The translations under genes and the position numbers were made by a program. The notes below the pieces were generated by a model that was not told where the DNA came from, ran no database searches, and saw only the letters and a list, made by a program, of their open reading frames with translations. This document shows positions 25,250-33,725 of a stretch of DNA of 64,000 nt, piece by piece. This stretch comes from Mucilaginibacter sp. PAMB04168 (GTDB lineage: Bacteria; Bacteroidota; Bacteroidia; Sphingobacteriales; Sphingobacteriaceae): positions 3,782,001 through 3,846,000 of the forward strand of contig NZ_CP155079.2 of the NCBI RefSeq assembly GCF_039634365.2. The letters are read 5' to 3'. Each line of letters opens with the position of its first letter. Position 1 is the stretch's first letter.

Positions 25250-25281
25250 TACAGATAGTAATGTACAAACATTGAGTATAG

Positions 25282-26619
25282 TTAGCTATGCTCAATGTTA
25301 TAAGCGCTGGCCTGTAGCATGGCCAGTATATTTTCATCCTCGATAATTTTCATACCCAGCCTTTCGGTATTTACACCATTTTCCAGCTTATAGTTGTAAA
25401 AAGCGTCGTTTCCTTTTAAGCTGGTGCTAAAGCATTTAAAAAAAACGCCATTGGTTTCCTGCAATTGCTCGGCAACTTCTATAATATGAGTCGATACAAT
25501 TAATATACATTTTTTAACTTGGGCAAGCGCCTTAATGATTGCCAGTGATGCATCATAAGCATCCTTTACATTTGTACCTCTAAAAAGCTCATCAAAGATC
25601 ACTACAATGCTTTGAAGGTGGTTAATATGTTGAGCCATTTCTTTAACTCTTAAAACCTCAGCATAGAAATGGCTGTGCCCTAAATTTATATTGTCTGAGA
25701 GATTGATGGTGGTAAACAAGCCTTTAAACAAGGAAGTCTTCATTGCCGACGCAGGTACAGGAAAACCAATATGTGCCAGCAAAACAGCAACGCCGATTGA
25801 TTTAAGCAGGGTAGATTTACCAGCCATATTTGCCCCCGTTACAAAACACAGGTTGTGTTTGGCGAAACTGATGTTGTTGGTTACCGGTCGTTGAACAAAC
25901 GGATGGAACAAGTTTTCTAACTCTAACACAGGACCATCTTTATCAACAATTACCGGGTATGAAAACCCTCTTGATGCAGCAGTGCAGGCTACTGCGTTAT
26001 AAACATCTATCTCATAAACCATATCTAAAAATGCTTTCACCTGTTGATGCGCTTTTCGTCTGAACAAATAATCACACCGCTCGAGATCCATTGCACTTAG
26101 GTAGCGCTTGTTTTTTAAACTGCTGATAATAATGCCATCCCCTGCATCAAGGAGTACACTCGTACAAAGGGCAAAATCAACAAATAATGACGGCCTGTGT
26201 TGTGAATGGATACTTTGAAAAAAGTTATCCATATAATTAAGCAACTTCACCAATAACCCAACCCCTCTTTTAACCACATAATAATGGTTTGAAGGACTAA
26301 TCTTATTCAATAAATCATTTTTAACAGCCCTAACTTTTGATACGCTATCCGGACTTTGCCCCTGCCTAAGGTAATGTTCAATAAAGTCCAGCTCTTCCTT
26401 GTCAAACTTAATCCCGAATTCATTTACATGTAAGTAAGCTATTACAGCCGATCGATTCCGCAGCAATTCCATATCAGCCAATGGGTGATTAAACAACTGG
26501 ATAAGCATTGTCTGTCCTCCCAACGTATCAGGCTTAAATAAGCTCGTTAAGGATTGCTGTGTTCCTGAACCAGCTACTGCCAAATCGGCCAGCGTTTGTC
26601 GATCTAATGTAAATTGCAT
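25282..26619 (-). CDS. MutS-related ATPase lacking mismatch-recognition domain
   Basis: The 445-residue protein corresponds to the MutS lever/clamp and C-terminal ATPase. It has Walker A TGANMAGKSTLL (about 265-276), LSDNINLGHSHFYAEV, Walker B VVIFDELFRGTN and the His switch IVSTHIIE. It has no N-terminal mismatch-binding or connector domain, and no Smr or KOW part as in MutS2. Such stand-alone MutS-like ATPases are found in Bacteroidota, but their role is not established to my knowledge. It may act on branched DNA or recombination intermediates. It is monocistronic. Confidence 0.85.
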   Translation of the reverse strand: MQFTLDRQTLADLAVAGSGTQQSLTSLFKPDTLGGQTMLIQLFNHPLADMELLRNRSAVIAYLHVNEFGIKFDKEELDFIEHYLRQGQSPDSVSKVRAVKNDLLNKISPSNHYYVVKRGVGLLVKLLNYMDNFFQSIHSQHRPSLFVDFALCTSVLLDAGDGIIISSLKNKRYLSAMDLERCDYLFRRKAHQQVKAFLDMVYEIDVYNAVACTAASRGFSYPVIVDKDGPVLELENLFHPFVQRPVTNNISFAKHNLCFVTGANMAGKSTLLKSIGVAVLLAHIGFPVPASAMKTSLFKGLFTTINLSDNINLGHSHFYAEVLRVKEMAQHINHLQSIVVIFDELFRGTNVKDAYDASLAIIKALAQVKKCILIVSTHIIEVAEQLQETNGVFFKCFSTSLKGNDAFYNYKLENGVNTERLGMKIIEDENILAMLQASAYNIEHS

Positions 26620-26779
26620 AAATAAGGAGGGCGATGTTATAGTAACTTTATTTAGGGTGAATTAGTATGATTCTAACGTATTCATTTTTAAGGTAATGCC
26701 AAACGCAATATTTGAATCAATTAAAGCATTTTTGACAATCCCCTTTACCTTTCCTCTTTAGCCTTTCGGCCCAAAATGG

Positions 26780-26787
26780 TATATTTG
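26780..26787 (+). promoter_or_regulatory. -7 promoter box of the ABC-F gene
   Basis: TATATTTG matches TAnnTTTG exactly and ends 7 bases before the ATG at 26795, so the transcript would be leaderless or nearly so. Confidence 0.55.
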
Positions 26788-26794
26788 TAGGTAA

Positions 26795-28711
26795 ATGATT
26801 GCTATAAATAACCTGACGTTCGAGATTGGTGCCCGTGCCCTGTATGATGAAGCTAACTGGCATATTAAACCCGGAGAAAAAATAGGCCTAATTGGGGCCA
26901 ACGGAACCGGTAAAACTACTTTACTTAAAATTATTGTAGGCGACTACAAACCTACATCGGGCACTATATCAAAAGCCAAGGATTTAACTATTGGCTATCT
27001 GAACCAGGATTTGCTTTCTTATTCGTCAGACAAATCGATTTTGCACGTGGCGATGGAAGCTTTTGAACGCCAAAATCAACTACATACAGAAATTGAAGCG
27101 CTATTAAAAAAACTGGAAACCGACTATAGCGAAGATTTATTGCACAAACTGAGCGACAAACAAAGCGAGTTTGAAGCTTTGGACGGTTACAGCATTGAAT
27201 ATAAGGCACACGAAATTTTAGCCGGTTTAGGTTTTGCTGATGAAGATCAGGAACGCAAACTGAGCACGTTTTCGGGTGGGTGGCGCATGCGGGTTATGCT
27301 GGCCAAAATACTTTTACAAGCACCCGATATTTTGTTGCTGGATGAGCCTACCAACCACTTAGACTTACCCTCTATTGTATGGTTGGAAGATTACTTAAGA
27401 AACTTTGAAGGTGCTATTGTAATCGTATCGCATGATAGATGGTTTTTGGACAAGGTAATTAACCGTACGGTTGAATCGCGCAAAGGTAAGCTCACGGTTT
27501 ACTCAGGCAATTATACTTTTTACCTGGAAGAGAAAGGCATGCGTGAAGAAATTCAGCGTGGTGAGTTTAAAAACCAGCAAGCTAAAATTAAACAGGAAGA
27601 GCGCCTGATTGAGCGTTTCCGAGCCAAGGCATCTAAAGCCAAAATGGCCCAGTCGCGCATAAAAATGCTTGATAAAATGGAACGGGTTGATGATGTGGAT
27701 GATGATAATCCATCCGTTAACTTCACCTTTAAATTTGGCAAGCAATCGGGCCGTAACGTTATCACTGTAGAAGGCATAAACAAGAGCTATCCTAATTTAA
27801 CTATACTGGATAATGCCGATGCTATAATTGAAAAAGGCGATAAAATTGCATTGATTGGTGCTAACGGCCGTGGTAAATCTACCTTGTTACGCATTATTGC
27901 AGGTGCCGACAAGGAATTTACGGGCAAATGTGAAACTGGTTACAACGTAACACAAACCTTTTTTGCCCAGCACCAGCTGGAGTCGCTGCATTTGGAAAGT
28001 GAAATTTTGCAGGAACTTCAAAACTTTGCCCCTAAGCATACCGACACTGAGCTGCGCTCTATTTTAGGTTCGTTTCTATTTACGGGCGACGATGTGTTTA
28101 AGAAAATCAAAGTACTATCGGGTGGTGAAAAATCGCGGGTTGCGCTGGCTAAGGCCCTTACAGCCGATGCTAACTTCCTGATACTGGATGAGCCTACCAA
28201 CCACCTGGATATGCAATCGGTAAACATCCTTATACAGGCCCTGCAACAGTACGAGGGCACGTTTATAGCGGTATCGCACGATAGGTACTTTCTGGATAAT
28301 ATTGCCAACAAGATTTGGTTTATCGAAGATCATAAGATTAAAGAATACCCGGGCACTTACCAGGAATACGAGGAATGGATGAGCAAGCGAAAGTTTGAGC
28401 CTAAAGCTACACCTGCTCCTCAGCCTAAAAAAGAAGAAAAGAAAGAGCCTGTTAAACAACAGCCTACAGAAGATAAAAATAAACAGTTAAAAAAGCTGAA
28501 CGGCGATTTAACACGCATGGAGCAGCAAATAGCCGACTTGGAAAAAGAGGTAAAACAGCTGGAAAGTAAATTAGCCGAAGATGGCGTTTTTAACAACGCT
28601 GCTAAGTTAAAAGAAACCAATGCCACCTATCAGCAAAAGCAAAGCCAGCTTAAACAGGTACAGGGGCAATGGGAATCTTTGGCCGAACAGATTATGGAGC
28701 TGGAAGCTTAA
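26795..28711 (+). CDS. ABC-F family ATPase (ribosome-associated type)
   Basis: The 638-residue soluble protein has two ABC ATPase domains and no membrane part. Domain 1 has GANGTGKTTLLK, FSGGWRMRVMLAKILL and LLLDEPTNHLDL. The interdomain linker (about 240-310) is charged and helical, as in ABC-F translation factors. Domain 2 has GANGRGKSTLL, LSGGEKSRVALAKAL and LILDEPTNHLDM. The C-terminal part (about 530-638) is a Lys/Gln/Glu-rich coiled coil. ABC-F proteins bind the ribosomal E site; this resembles the Uup/EttA-like housekeeping group rather than a resistance determinant, but the subtype is uncertain. The upstream DUF5103 frame overlaps its end if the far start is used. Confidence 0.93.
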   Translation: MIAINNLTFEIGARALYDEANWHIKPGEKIGLIGANGTGKTTLLKIIVGDYKPTSGTISKAKDLTIGYLNQDLLSYSSDKSILHVAMEAFERQNQLHTEIEALLKKLETDYSEDLLHKLSDKQSEFEALDGYSIEYKAHEILAGLGFADEDQERKLSTFSGGWRMRVMLAKILLQAPDILLLDEPTNHLDLPSIVWLEDYLRNFEGAIVIVSHDRWFLDKVINRTVESRKGKLTVYSGNYTFYLEEKGMREEIQRGEFKNQQAKIKQEERLIERFRAKASKAKMAQSRIKMLDKMERVDDVDDDNPSVNFTFKFGKQSGRNVITVEGINKSYPNLTILDNADAIIEKGDKIALIGANGRGKSTLLRIIAGADKEFTGKCETGYNVTQTFFAQHQLESLHLESEILQELQNFAPKHTDTELRSILGSFLFTGDDVFKKIKVLSGGEKSRVALAKALTADANFLILDEPTNHLDMQSVNILIQALQQYEGTFIAVSHDRYFLDNIANKIWFIEDHKIKEYPGTYQEYEEWMSKRKFEPKATPAPQPKKEEKKEPVKQQPTEDKNKQLKKLNGDLTRMEQQIADLEKEVKQLESKLAEDGVFNNAAKLKETNATYQQKQSQLKQVQGQWESLAEQIMELEA

Positions 28712-28731
28712 GGCTTACTTATACCTGTAAA

Positions 28732-30096
28732 ATGTCATTTCGAGTGATAACGAGAAACCTTTTTAAAGCTGCAGGACGCAAAGTCTGCAATTCAAAAAGG
28801 TGGTTCTCTAACGTTCGGAATGACATTTTTTTTGCCGCTCTTTTAACATGCGCTTTTTTTCTGAGCTTCGGTATACTACCATCTCAGGCACAAACAGGCA
28901 TGCAGTATACCGATCACACGTATCGCGCAAGCATCAAAAGTGTGGAATGTTATAATACTACTAAGCCGGGTTCCTTCCCTATCATACAACTACGCTCTAA
29001 CGAACAAATAACGCTGGCTTTTGATGATTTAGAAGGCCGTAGCCGCAATTACTATTATACGATTGAACATTGTGACGCGCAGTGGAACACTTCCCGCCTG
29101 TCGCCGGCTGAGTACCTGCAGGGCTTTATGGAAGACCGCATTATGGATTACAATTACTCTAGCGGTACGGTGCAAAAGTATATTCATTATGAAGTTAAAT
29201 TGCCTAATCAGAACCTCAGTCCTAAACTACCCGGCAATTACCTTCTGAAAGTTTATGAGGATAATGACCAAAGTAAGCTCATTATTACTCGCCGCATTTA
29301 TGTAACCGGCTCGGCTACAGGTATTAGTGCCGAGGTGGTACCATCAAATAACGTGACCTTAAGGCTGCGGAATCAGAAGCTCAACTTTCAGGTAAGCTAC
29401 GGCGGCCTTAACGTGCAAAACCCTTATAATGATATTAAGGTAGTGGTGATGCAAAACGGCCGGCCCGAAACTATGCAGCTCAATACAAAACCAACGTTTA
29501 TCCGAGGCAATCAGCTAATTTACAATGACTATAACATCAACGATTTTGCTGGTGGCAATGAGTTTAGACATTTTGATACACGCACGTTAAAATTAAACTC
29601 TGAGCGCATTGCACGCATATTTAAGGATACGGCTAACACCGTTTTATTGCTCGGAGATGAAAGCCGGAATCAAAACGCTTATTTGTTTCAGTATGATATT
29701 AACGGCAGCTTTTACGTAATTAACCAGGACGGCCGCGATGCCCGCACCGACGCAGACTATGCATATGTATTCTTTAACCTCTCGGCTAGCAGCGTACCGT
29801 CAAAAGGCGATATCTATCTTACTGGCAAGTTTAACAATTATGAGTTGACAGAAGCAGGTAAACTGGTGTTTGACGCCTCCCGTAACCAGTATACCGCCCA
29901 TGCCCTGCTTAAGCAAGGGGTATATGATTATCAGTACGTATGGATAAACTCCGATACAAAAAAACCCGACAGCCAGCCATTAGAAGGTAGCTATTTTGAA
30001 ACTGAGAATGACTATCAGCTCCTGGTTTATTACCGCCCCCCCGGCTCGCGCTGGGAGGAACTCATTGGCTACAAAGTGGTGAACACTAAGCGCTGA
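28732..30096 (+). CDS. DUF5103 secreted protein with repeat-derived N-terminus
   Basis: The 454-residue product (from ATG 28732) matches DUF5103, a secreted beta-rich family of unknown function in Bacteroidota. A signal-peptide core (AALLTCAFFLSFGILPSQAQ, about residues 35-54) precedes the domain (MQYTDHTYRASIKSVECYNTTK to RWEELIGYKV). No ATG lies between 28732 and the mature domain, so the start codon falls one base before a palindromic repeat (28733-28825), whose translation forms residues about 1-31. This gives an unusually long, basic n-region. GTG 28744 is another start candidate. The in-frame ATG at 28669 lies inside the ABC-F gene and is less likely. It follows the ABC-F gene by 20 bases. 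Confidence 0.8.
   Translation: MSFRVITRNLFKAAGRKVCNSKRWFSNVRNDIFFAALLTCAFFLSFGILPSQAQTGMQYTDHTYRASIKSVECYNTTKPGSFPIIQLRSNEQITLAFDDLEGRSRNYYYTIEHCDAQWNTSRLSPAEYLQGFMEDRIMDYNYSSGTVQKYIHYEVKLPNQNLSPKLPGNYLLKVYEDNDQSKLIITRRIYVTGSATGISAEVVPSNNVTLRLRNQKLNFQVSYGGLNVQNPYNDIKVVVMQNGRPETMQLNTKPTFIRGNQLIYNDYNINDFAGGNEFRHFDTRTLKLNSERIARIFKDTANTVLLLGDESRNQNAYLFQYDINGSFYVINQDGRDARTDADYAYVFFNLSASSVPSKGDIYLTGKFNNYELTEAGKLVFDASRNQYTAHALLKQGVYDYQYVWINSDTKKPDSQPLEGSYFETENDYQLLVYYRPPGSRWEELIGYKVVNTKR
28733..28825. repeat. palindromic dispersed repeat, copy B
   Basis: The ends TGTCATTTCGA (28733-28743) and CGTTCGGAATGACA (28812-28825) are inverted, and inner arms GAGAAACCTTTTT and AAAAAGGTGGTTCTC pair well. The same outer ends occur in copy A at 7234. 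It overlaps the first codons of the DUF5103 gene. Confidence 0.8.
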
Positions 30097-30236
30097 CTGA
30101 GCAGGGCGAGGTGCTCAATATGACGGAAAGGTCAAAAATTCTCAAGGTAAACACACACCAACTTGCATCACTTTCTTCCGCTTCTCGTACCCGCTCCCCA
30201 CCCCTTACCTCTCGCTCGCGCTCTAACAAAAAATTT

Positions 30237-30244
30237 TATCTTTG
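30237..30244 (+). promoter_or_regulatory. -7 promoter box of the thioesterase gene
   Basis: TATCTTTG matches TAnnTTTG exactly and ends 4 bases before the ATG at 30249, implying a leaderless transcript. It also argues against the upstream frame start at 30111. Confidence 0.6.
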
Positions 30245-30248
30245 CCTT

Positions 30249-30773
30249 ATGCAAGCCAAAAAGCCTCAGGAATCTTTAGTTATAATGAATGAACTGGTAT
30301 TACCTAATGATACCAATATGATGCACAACCTGATGGGGGGGCGCTTGCTGTACTGGATGGATATTGCAGCGGCCATGTCGGCCCAAAAACATAGTAACCG
30401 CCTGGTGGTTACCGCATCTGTTGACAATGTTTCCTTTCAGCAATCTATTAAACTGGGCGATGCCGTAACTATTGAGGCCAAGGTTACGCGTGCATTCAAC
30501 AAATCTATGGAAGTGCGGCTGGATGTGTGGGCACAAAACATACCGTCGGGTACTAAAGTTAAGAGCAATGAGGCTTATTATACCTTTGTAGCCTTAGATG
30601 ATGCGGGCAAACCAGTGGCTGTTTCTGAAATTGAACCAGAGACCGAGCAGGAACAACTGATGTATGACGGCGCATTACGCCGTCGTCAATTACGTCTTAT
30701 ATTAAGCGGCCGTATGGAACCCAATGATGCTACCGAATTGAAAGCGTTGTTTTTGGCAGCTAAGCACGAGTAA
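30249..30773 (+). CDS. hotdog-fold acyl-CoA thioesterase
   Basis: The 174-residue product (from ATG 30249) has the acyl-CoA hydrolase hotdog: ELVLPNDTNMMHNLMGGRLLYWMDIAAAMSAQKH with the N/D/H and GG residues of the active site. VTASVDNVSFQQSIKLGDAVTIEAKV follows. It hydrolyses acyl-CoA thioesters in the cytosol; the chain-length preference is unknown. An upstream in-frame ATG at 30111 would add 46 residues of Ser/Arg-rich sequence unlike the family and lies upstream of the promoter box, so I reject it. Confidence 0.9.
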   Translation: MQAKKPQESLVIMNELVLPNDTNMMHNLMGGRLLYWMDIAAAMSAQKHSNRLVVTASVDNVSFQQSIKLGDAVTIEAKVTRAFNKSMEVRLDVWAQNIPSGTKVKSNEAYYTFVALDDAGKPVAVSEIEPETEQEQLMYDGALRRRQLRLILSGRMEPNDATELKALFLAAKHE

Positions 30774-30814
30774 CCTGACTAATCATCTCAGAAGCAATTC
30801 ATCTATAAAAAAAA

Positions 30815-30848
30815 GCTGTCGCTTCTTACTTACGTTCGAAACGACAGC
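30815..30848 (-). terminator. terminator of the aldo/keto reductase gene
   Basis: On the minus strand GCTGTCG (from 30848) pairs with CGACAGC (to 30815) around a 20-base loop, followed by T8 (A8 at 30807-30814 on the plus strand). Confidence 0.75.
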
Positions 30849-30872
30849 CCTGCTATTGAGACGAAGCTTTGC

Positions 30873-31856
30873 TTAAAAATGTCCCCTTATTTTGTTATAG
30901 ATCTGTTCATCGTACAATTTTCTTAATTGCTGATGCACATCTGCAGATAGCGGAGCCAGATCTGATGCCTCTACATTACTGTCAACCTGACTAATTTTCG
31001 AAGCACCTGGAATAACTGTAGTTACTTCAGGATGGTCTAAAATCCAACGAATAGCCCACTGCGCCATCCGTTCGTCAGGTAACAGTGTTTTAATTTTGTC
31101 CGAAAGGTTAACCCCTTCTTTAAAATCTATTCCAGAGAACGTCTCACCTGCGTTAAATGACTCACCATTTGCGTTAAAATTACGGTGATCATTACTTTCA
31201 AACTTAGTTTCTTGGGTAAACTTTCCGCTTAAGAGCCCGCTGGCCAGGGGCACACGCACAATCAGCGCCACTCCTTTTTCTTTGGCTTTGGCAAATACCT
31301 CGTCGGCCACGTGCTGGCGAAACAAATTGAAGATGATTTGCAGCGATGCCAATCCCTCTTGCTCCAAGCATAAAAGCGCTTCTTCCGAAGTCTCCACACT
31401 GGCGCCAAAATACTTAATTAAGCCTTCCTGCTGCAATTTGCGCAAGTGGTCAAATACCTTCCCCGAGCGCATTTCTTCAGTAGGAATACAGTGTAATTGT
31501 TCTAAAAACAATTGCGATACCCCCAGGTGCTGTAGCGAATCTTCAGCCTGGCGCTTCATAGCGTCGTAAGTAAAATTTTGCGGCCATCCATTACCATCAT
31601 CGCCGCGCCGACCTAACTTTGTAGCAATGTAAATTTTTTTGCCAACCGTTTTTAAAAATTTACCAATAACCGTTTCGCTCACGCCCATGCCGTATACATC
31701 GGCCGTATCAATAAAGTTACCGCCTGCATTTGTGTAAGCTTCTAATATTTGCAAGGCTGCCTCTTCGTCAACGTTGCCCCAATCTGCACTGCCCAATTGC
31801 CATGTGCCCAAGCCCACTTCGGCCACCTGTTCTTCTTTAAATGATCTGTATTTCAT
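30873..31856 (-). CDS. aldo/keto reductase
   Basis: The 327-residue protein is an AKR TIM barrel. The catalytic Asp-Tyr pair is in FIDTADVYGMGVSE (about 48-61) and the Lys in IATKLGRR (about 78). The usual catalytic His position is in QLHCIP (about 120). The NADPH-binding end is TVIPGASKISQVDSN near 285. It reduces aldehydes or ketones with NADPH; the substrate is unknown. It is monocistronic with its own terminator, and upstream, within about 100 bases, faces the EVE-domain gene on the same strand. Confidence 0.93.
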   Translation of the reverse strand: MKYRSFKEEQVAEVGLGTWQLGSADWGNVDEEAALQILEAYTNAGGNFIDTADVYGMGVSETVIGKFLKTVGKKIYIATKLGRRGDDGNGWPQNFTYDAMKRQAEDSLQHLGVSQLFLEQLHCIPTEEMRSGKVFDHLRKLQQEGLIKYFGASVETSEEALLCLEQEGLASLQIIFNLFRQHVADEVFAKAKEKGVALIVRVPLASGLLSGKFTQETKFESNDHRNFNANGESFNAGETFSGIDFKEGVNLSDKIKTLLPDERMAQWAIRWILDHPEVTTVIPGASKISQVDSNVEASDLAPLSADVHQQLRKLYDEQIYNKIRGHF

Positions 31857-31959
31857 GCTAGATATCGAAAACTTTTATCTCGAAAATGATGTCTTTTTAA
31901 TAATGCTGTTTAAGACGAACAAACAACTTTACTTAAAGATTGAATACTGCAATGATTAT

Positions 31960-32364
31960 TTAACTGCCCATTTCAATAATGCGGTCAAACTCTGTCGCCT
32001 TAAGTTCCATTACCGACAAACGACCTTGCCTAACCAGCGAAATATCTTTTAACTGATCATCAGCCTTGATCTGCTCGAGCGTAACAGGGTTCTTCAAAGA
32101 TTCAACCGGCGACAAATCTACCACTACCCAGTTAGTATCATCCGTAGTTGGATCCTGATAAGCTTCTTTAACCACCTTGGCAATCCCTACCACCGCCTTA
32201 CCCTCATTACTATGGTAAAACAGTACTAAATCGCCTTCCTGCATTGCTTTCAGGTTATTACGCGCCTGGTAATTGCGTACCCCATCCCAAAAGGTCCGCC
32301 CATCCTGGTTAAACTTTTCCCAACTGTATTTGAAAGGTTCTGATTTGACTAAAAAATATCGCAT
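31960..32364 (-). CDS. EVE-domain protein
   Basis: The 134-residue product (from ATG 32364) is a single EVE domain, a PUA-like fold that reads modified bases in DNA or RNA. Hallmarks are MRYFLVKSEPFKYSWEKF, FWDGVRNYQARNNLKAMQEGDLVLFYHSN and VGIAKVVKEAYQDPT, then LSVMELKATEFDRI at the end. An in-frame ATG at 32448 would add 28 residues unlike the family. EVE proteins are often linked to base modification or antiphage islands. No such genes are adjacent, and single EVE genes are also housekeeping in many bacteria. Confidence 0.9.
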   Translation of the reverse strand: MRYFLVKSEPFKYSWEKFNQDGRTFWDGVRNYQARNNLKAMQEGDLVLFYHSNEGKAVVGIAKVVKEAYQDPTTDDTNWVVVDLSPVESLKNPVTLEQIKADDQLKDISLVRQGRLSVMELKATEFDRIIEMGS

Positions 32365-32483
32365 AAATCCCTGATTCTGATAATGTTTAAGCAGTTTTGC
32401 TTTGTCGTTAGAAGGCCTGACGACGACAGTAGCTACAAAATAAGGCAAAAAAATGCAACAATTAAAAAGGTCGCTACTAATTC

Positions 32484-32629
32484 ATGGCATAGGAAGACTA
32501 TGAGTTTTTTCTAGCCGGCCTAACTATTGTGAAGGCATAGACAAGCTGTTTATTTACTTCCACTACATATTAAGTGGCGAACAGAATCAGGACGACATTT
32601 ACAGGCTTGCAAGGTGTAAAACTGTTTGA
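32484..32629 (+). pseudogene. possible decayed gene fragment
   Basis: Two abutting frames read like one protein broken by a single-base deletion near 32530. The first gives EDYEFFLAGLTIV and the second gives EGIDKLFIYFHYILSG, then EQNQDDIYRLARCKTV up to a TGA at 32627. An in-frame TAG also lies at 32490. I do not recognise the family. The fragment may be chance, but its composition is protein-like and unlike the surrounding AT-rich spacer. Confidence 0.3.
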
Positions 32630-32866
32630 AATAATAAGGACCTATCTTGTTGCATGATCCTAACGTATATACAATGGTTGTAGGTTAGCTCTGTTCTTCA
32701 CCCCTCTTAAGGGATAGCCTTTTTTAAGTATTAAATAATCATAACAAGCATGTGATTTCCGCCTTTAAGGTTTGCAAAAGCATTACCGAAAAAACATCGC
32801 ATACTAATTTGTCCGATTTTAATGATTATCTGCAAACCAGAGCATTAAACATTTGTATTTAAGAAT
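32630..32866. other. intergenic spacer
   Basis: AT-rich and without recognisable gene, repeat or strong hairpin. It leads to the membrane-protein gene at 32867. Together with the possible pseudogene it makes the gap from 32365 to 32866. Confidence 0.5.
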
Positions 32867-33310
32867 ATGGTATCTGACAAAGATTCTCCCTCTCAACTTT
32901 ATGCTATCAGCAGGTCTCAAATAGAGCATGATGACATTTCCATAGGCATGAGGCTGATCTGGCTTAATAACTGCCTGGCATTTATGTTTGGTGTATATGC
33001 TGCAGTTACCCTATTTTCATCACCAACTACCTACTGGCATGCCAAGGCACAAATGTTAAGTATTGTGCTCCCGTATGTTGGCGTATTGGTAAGCCTCTTT
33101 ACCTTGTTAGATATCGTAAAGGCTATAAGGCGGATGAGCAATATTAGAAAAGATTACGAACTACATAAGAATGCCGAACTTAGCGGCATACCCATGCTGG
33201 ATGGAACTTATTTCGACCGCCTGTTTCAGCGGCTCTCCCCGGTAGCACAAGCCCTGTTTTTTTTGCTGATCTGGCTCTACCTTCTGCTTTATGACAAGCA
33301 GGTGTTTTAA
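32867..33310 (+). CDS. hypothetical membrane protein
   Basis: I do not recognise this 147-residue protein. It has a polar N-terminus (about 1-30). Three likely membrane helices follow: about 31-51 (LNNCLAFMFGVYAAVTLFSS), 65-85 (SIVLPYVGVLVSLFTLLDIV) and 124-141 (VAQALFFLLIWLYLLLY). A charged loop of about 35 residues lies between the last two. The N-terminal segment has acidic and Ser-rich features. No neighbour suggests a role. Confidence 0.7.
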   Translation: MVSDKDSPSQLYAISRSQIEHDDISIGMRLIWLNNCLAFMFGVYAAVTLFSSPTTYWHAKAQMLSIVLPYVGVLVSLFTLLDIVKAIRRMSNIRKDYELHKNAELSGIPMLDGTYFDRLFQRLSPVAQALFFLLIWLYLLLYDKQVF

Positions 33311-33394
33311 TGCATATTGCATCATTAACACTTACGTCAGCTTGCTTTTGGTTGGCTATGCTTGTAAATTAAACATTTATTGATTGCTCACTTA

Positions 33395-33652
33395 ATGGTT
33401 ATGGACGAACGCTTTTTGTTAGAAGTGATTTATAACGGAGAAGTATTAAAGTATGATGCTGAATTTCGCAATTACGGCTATGTCCAAAAGGTAGCGGTAG
33501 ATTTGGATGGCTTAATAGTATTTTTTGAGCCCGATGAAGAAGGAAGTTACAGAGCATTAATCAACCCAGAACAATTATCTGACAAAAATAACAAGCTGGA
33601 AATTGGTTTACTTCAGGCTATTGCTTTAAGATTACAGGCGCTTCAAGCGTGA
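33395..33652 (+). CDS. conserved hypothetical small protein
   Basis: The 85-residue product (ATG 33395; ATG 33401 is an equally possible start) is a small alpha-beta protein. Its body is RFLLEVIYNGEVLKYDAEFRNYGYVQKVAVDLDGLIVFFEPDEEGSYRALI, followed by a C-terminal helix. A TTG start at 33380 is less likely. I recall similar orphan proteins in Sphingobacteriaceae, but no function. It faces the histidine-kinase gene tail to tail. Confidence 0.7.
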   Translation: MVMDERFLLEVIYNGEVLKYDAEFRNYGYVQKVAVDLDGLIVFFEPDEEGSYRALINPEQLSDKNNKLEIGLLQAIALRLQALQA

Positions 33653-33725
33653 ACTAAGATGTTGTTTTGAAGGAAACCACCAGTACATTAATTTTTTTCA
33701 TTAAATGTGGCCGGCAAGTATTTGA

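Noticed and set aside
28669..28731. Upstream ATG for the DUF5103 gene inside the ABC-F gene
   Set aside because: It would overlap the coiled-coil end of the ABC-F gene and add a longer tail before the signal peptide. The ATG at 28732 is more plausible.
30111..30248. Upstream start of the thioesterase
   Set aside because: The added residues are Ser/Arg-rich and unlike the family, and the promoter box at 30237 lies downstream of this start.
31960..32364. EVE-domain gene as part of a defence island
   Set aside because: Neighbours are a reductase and unknown small genes. Nothing else suggests defence.
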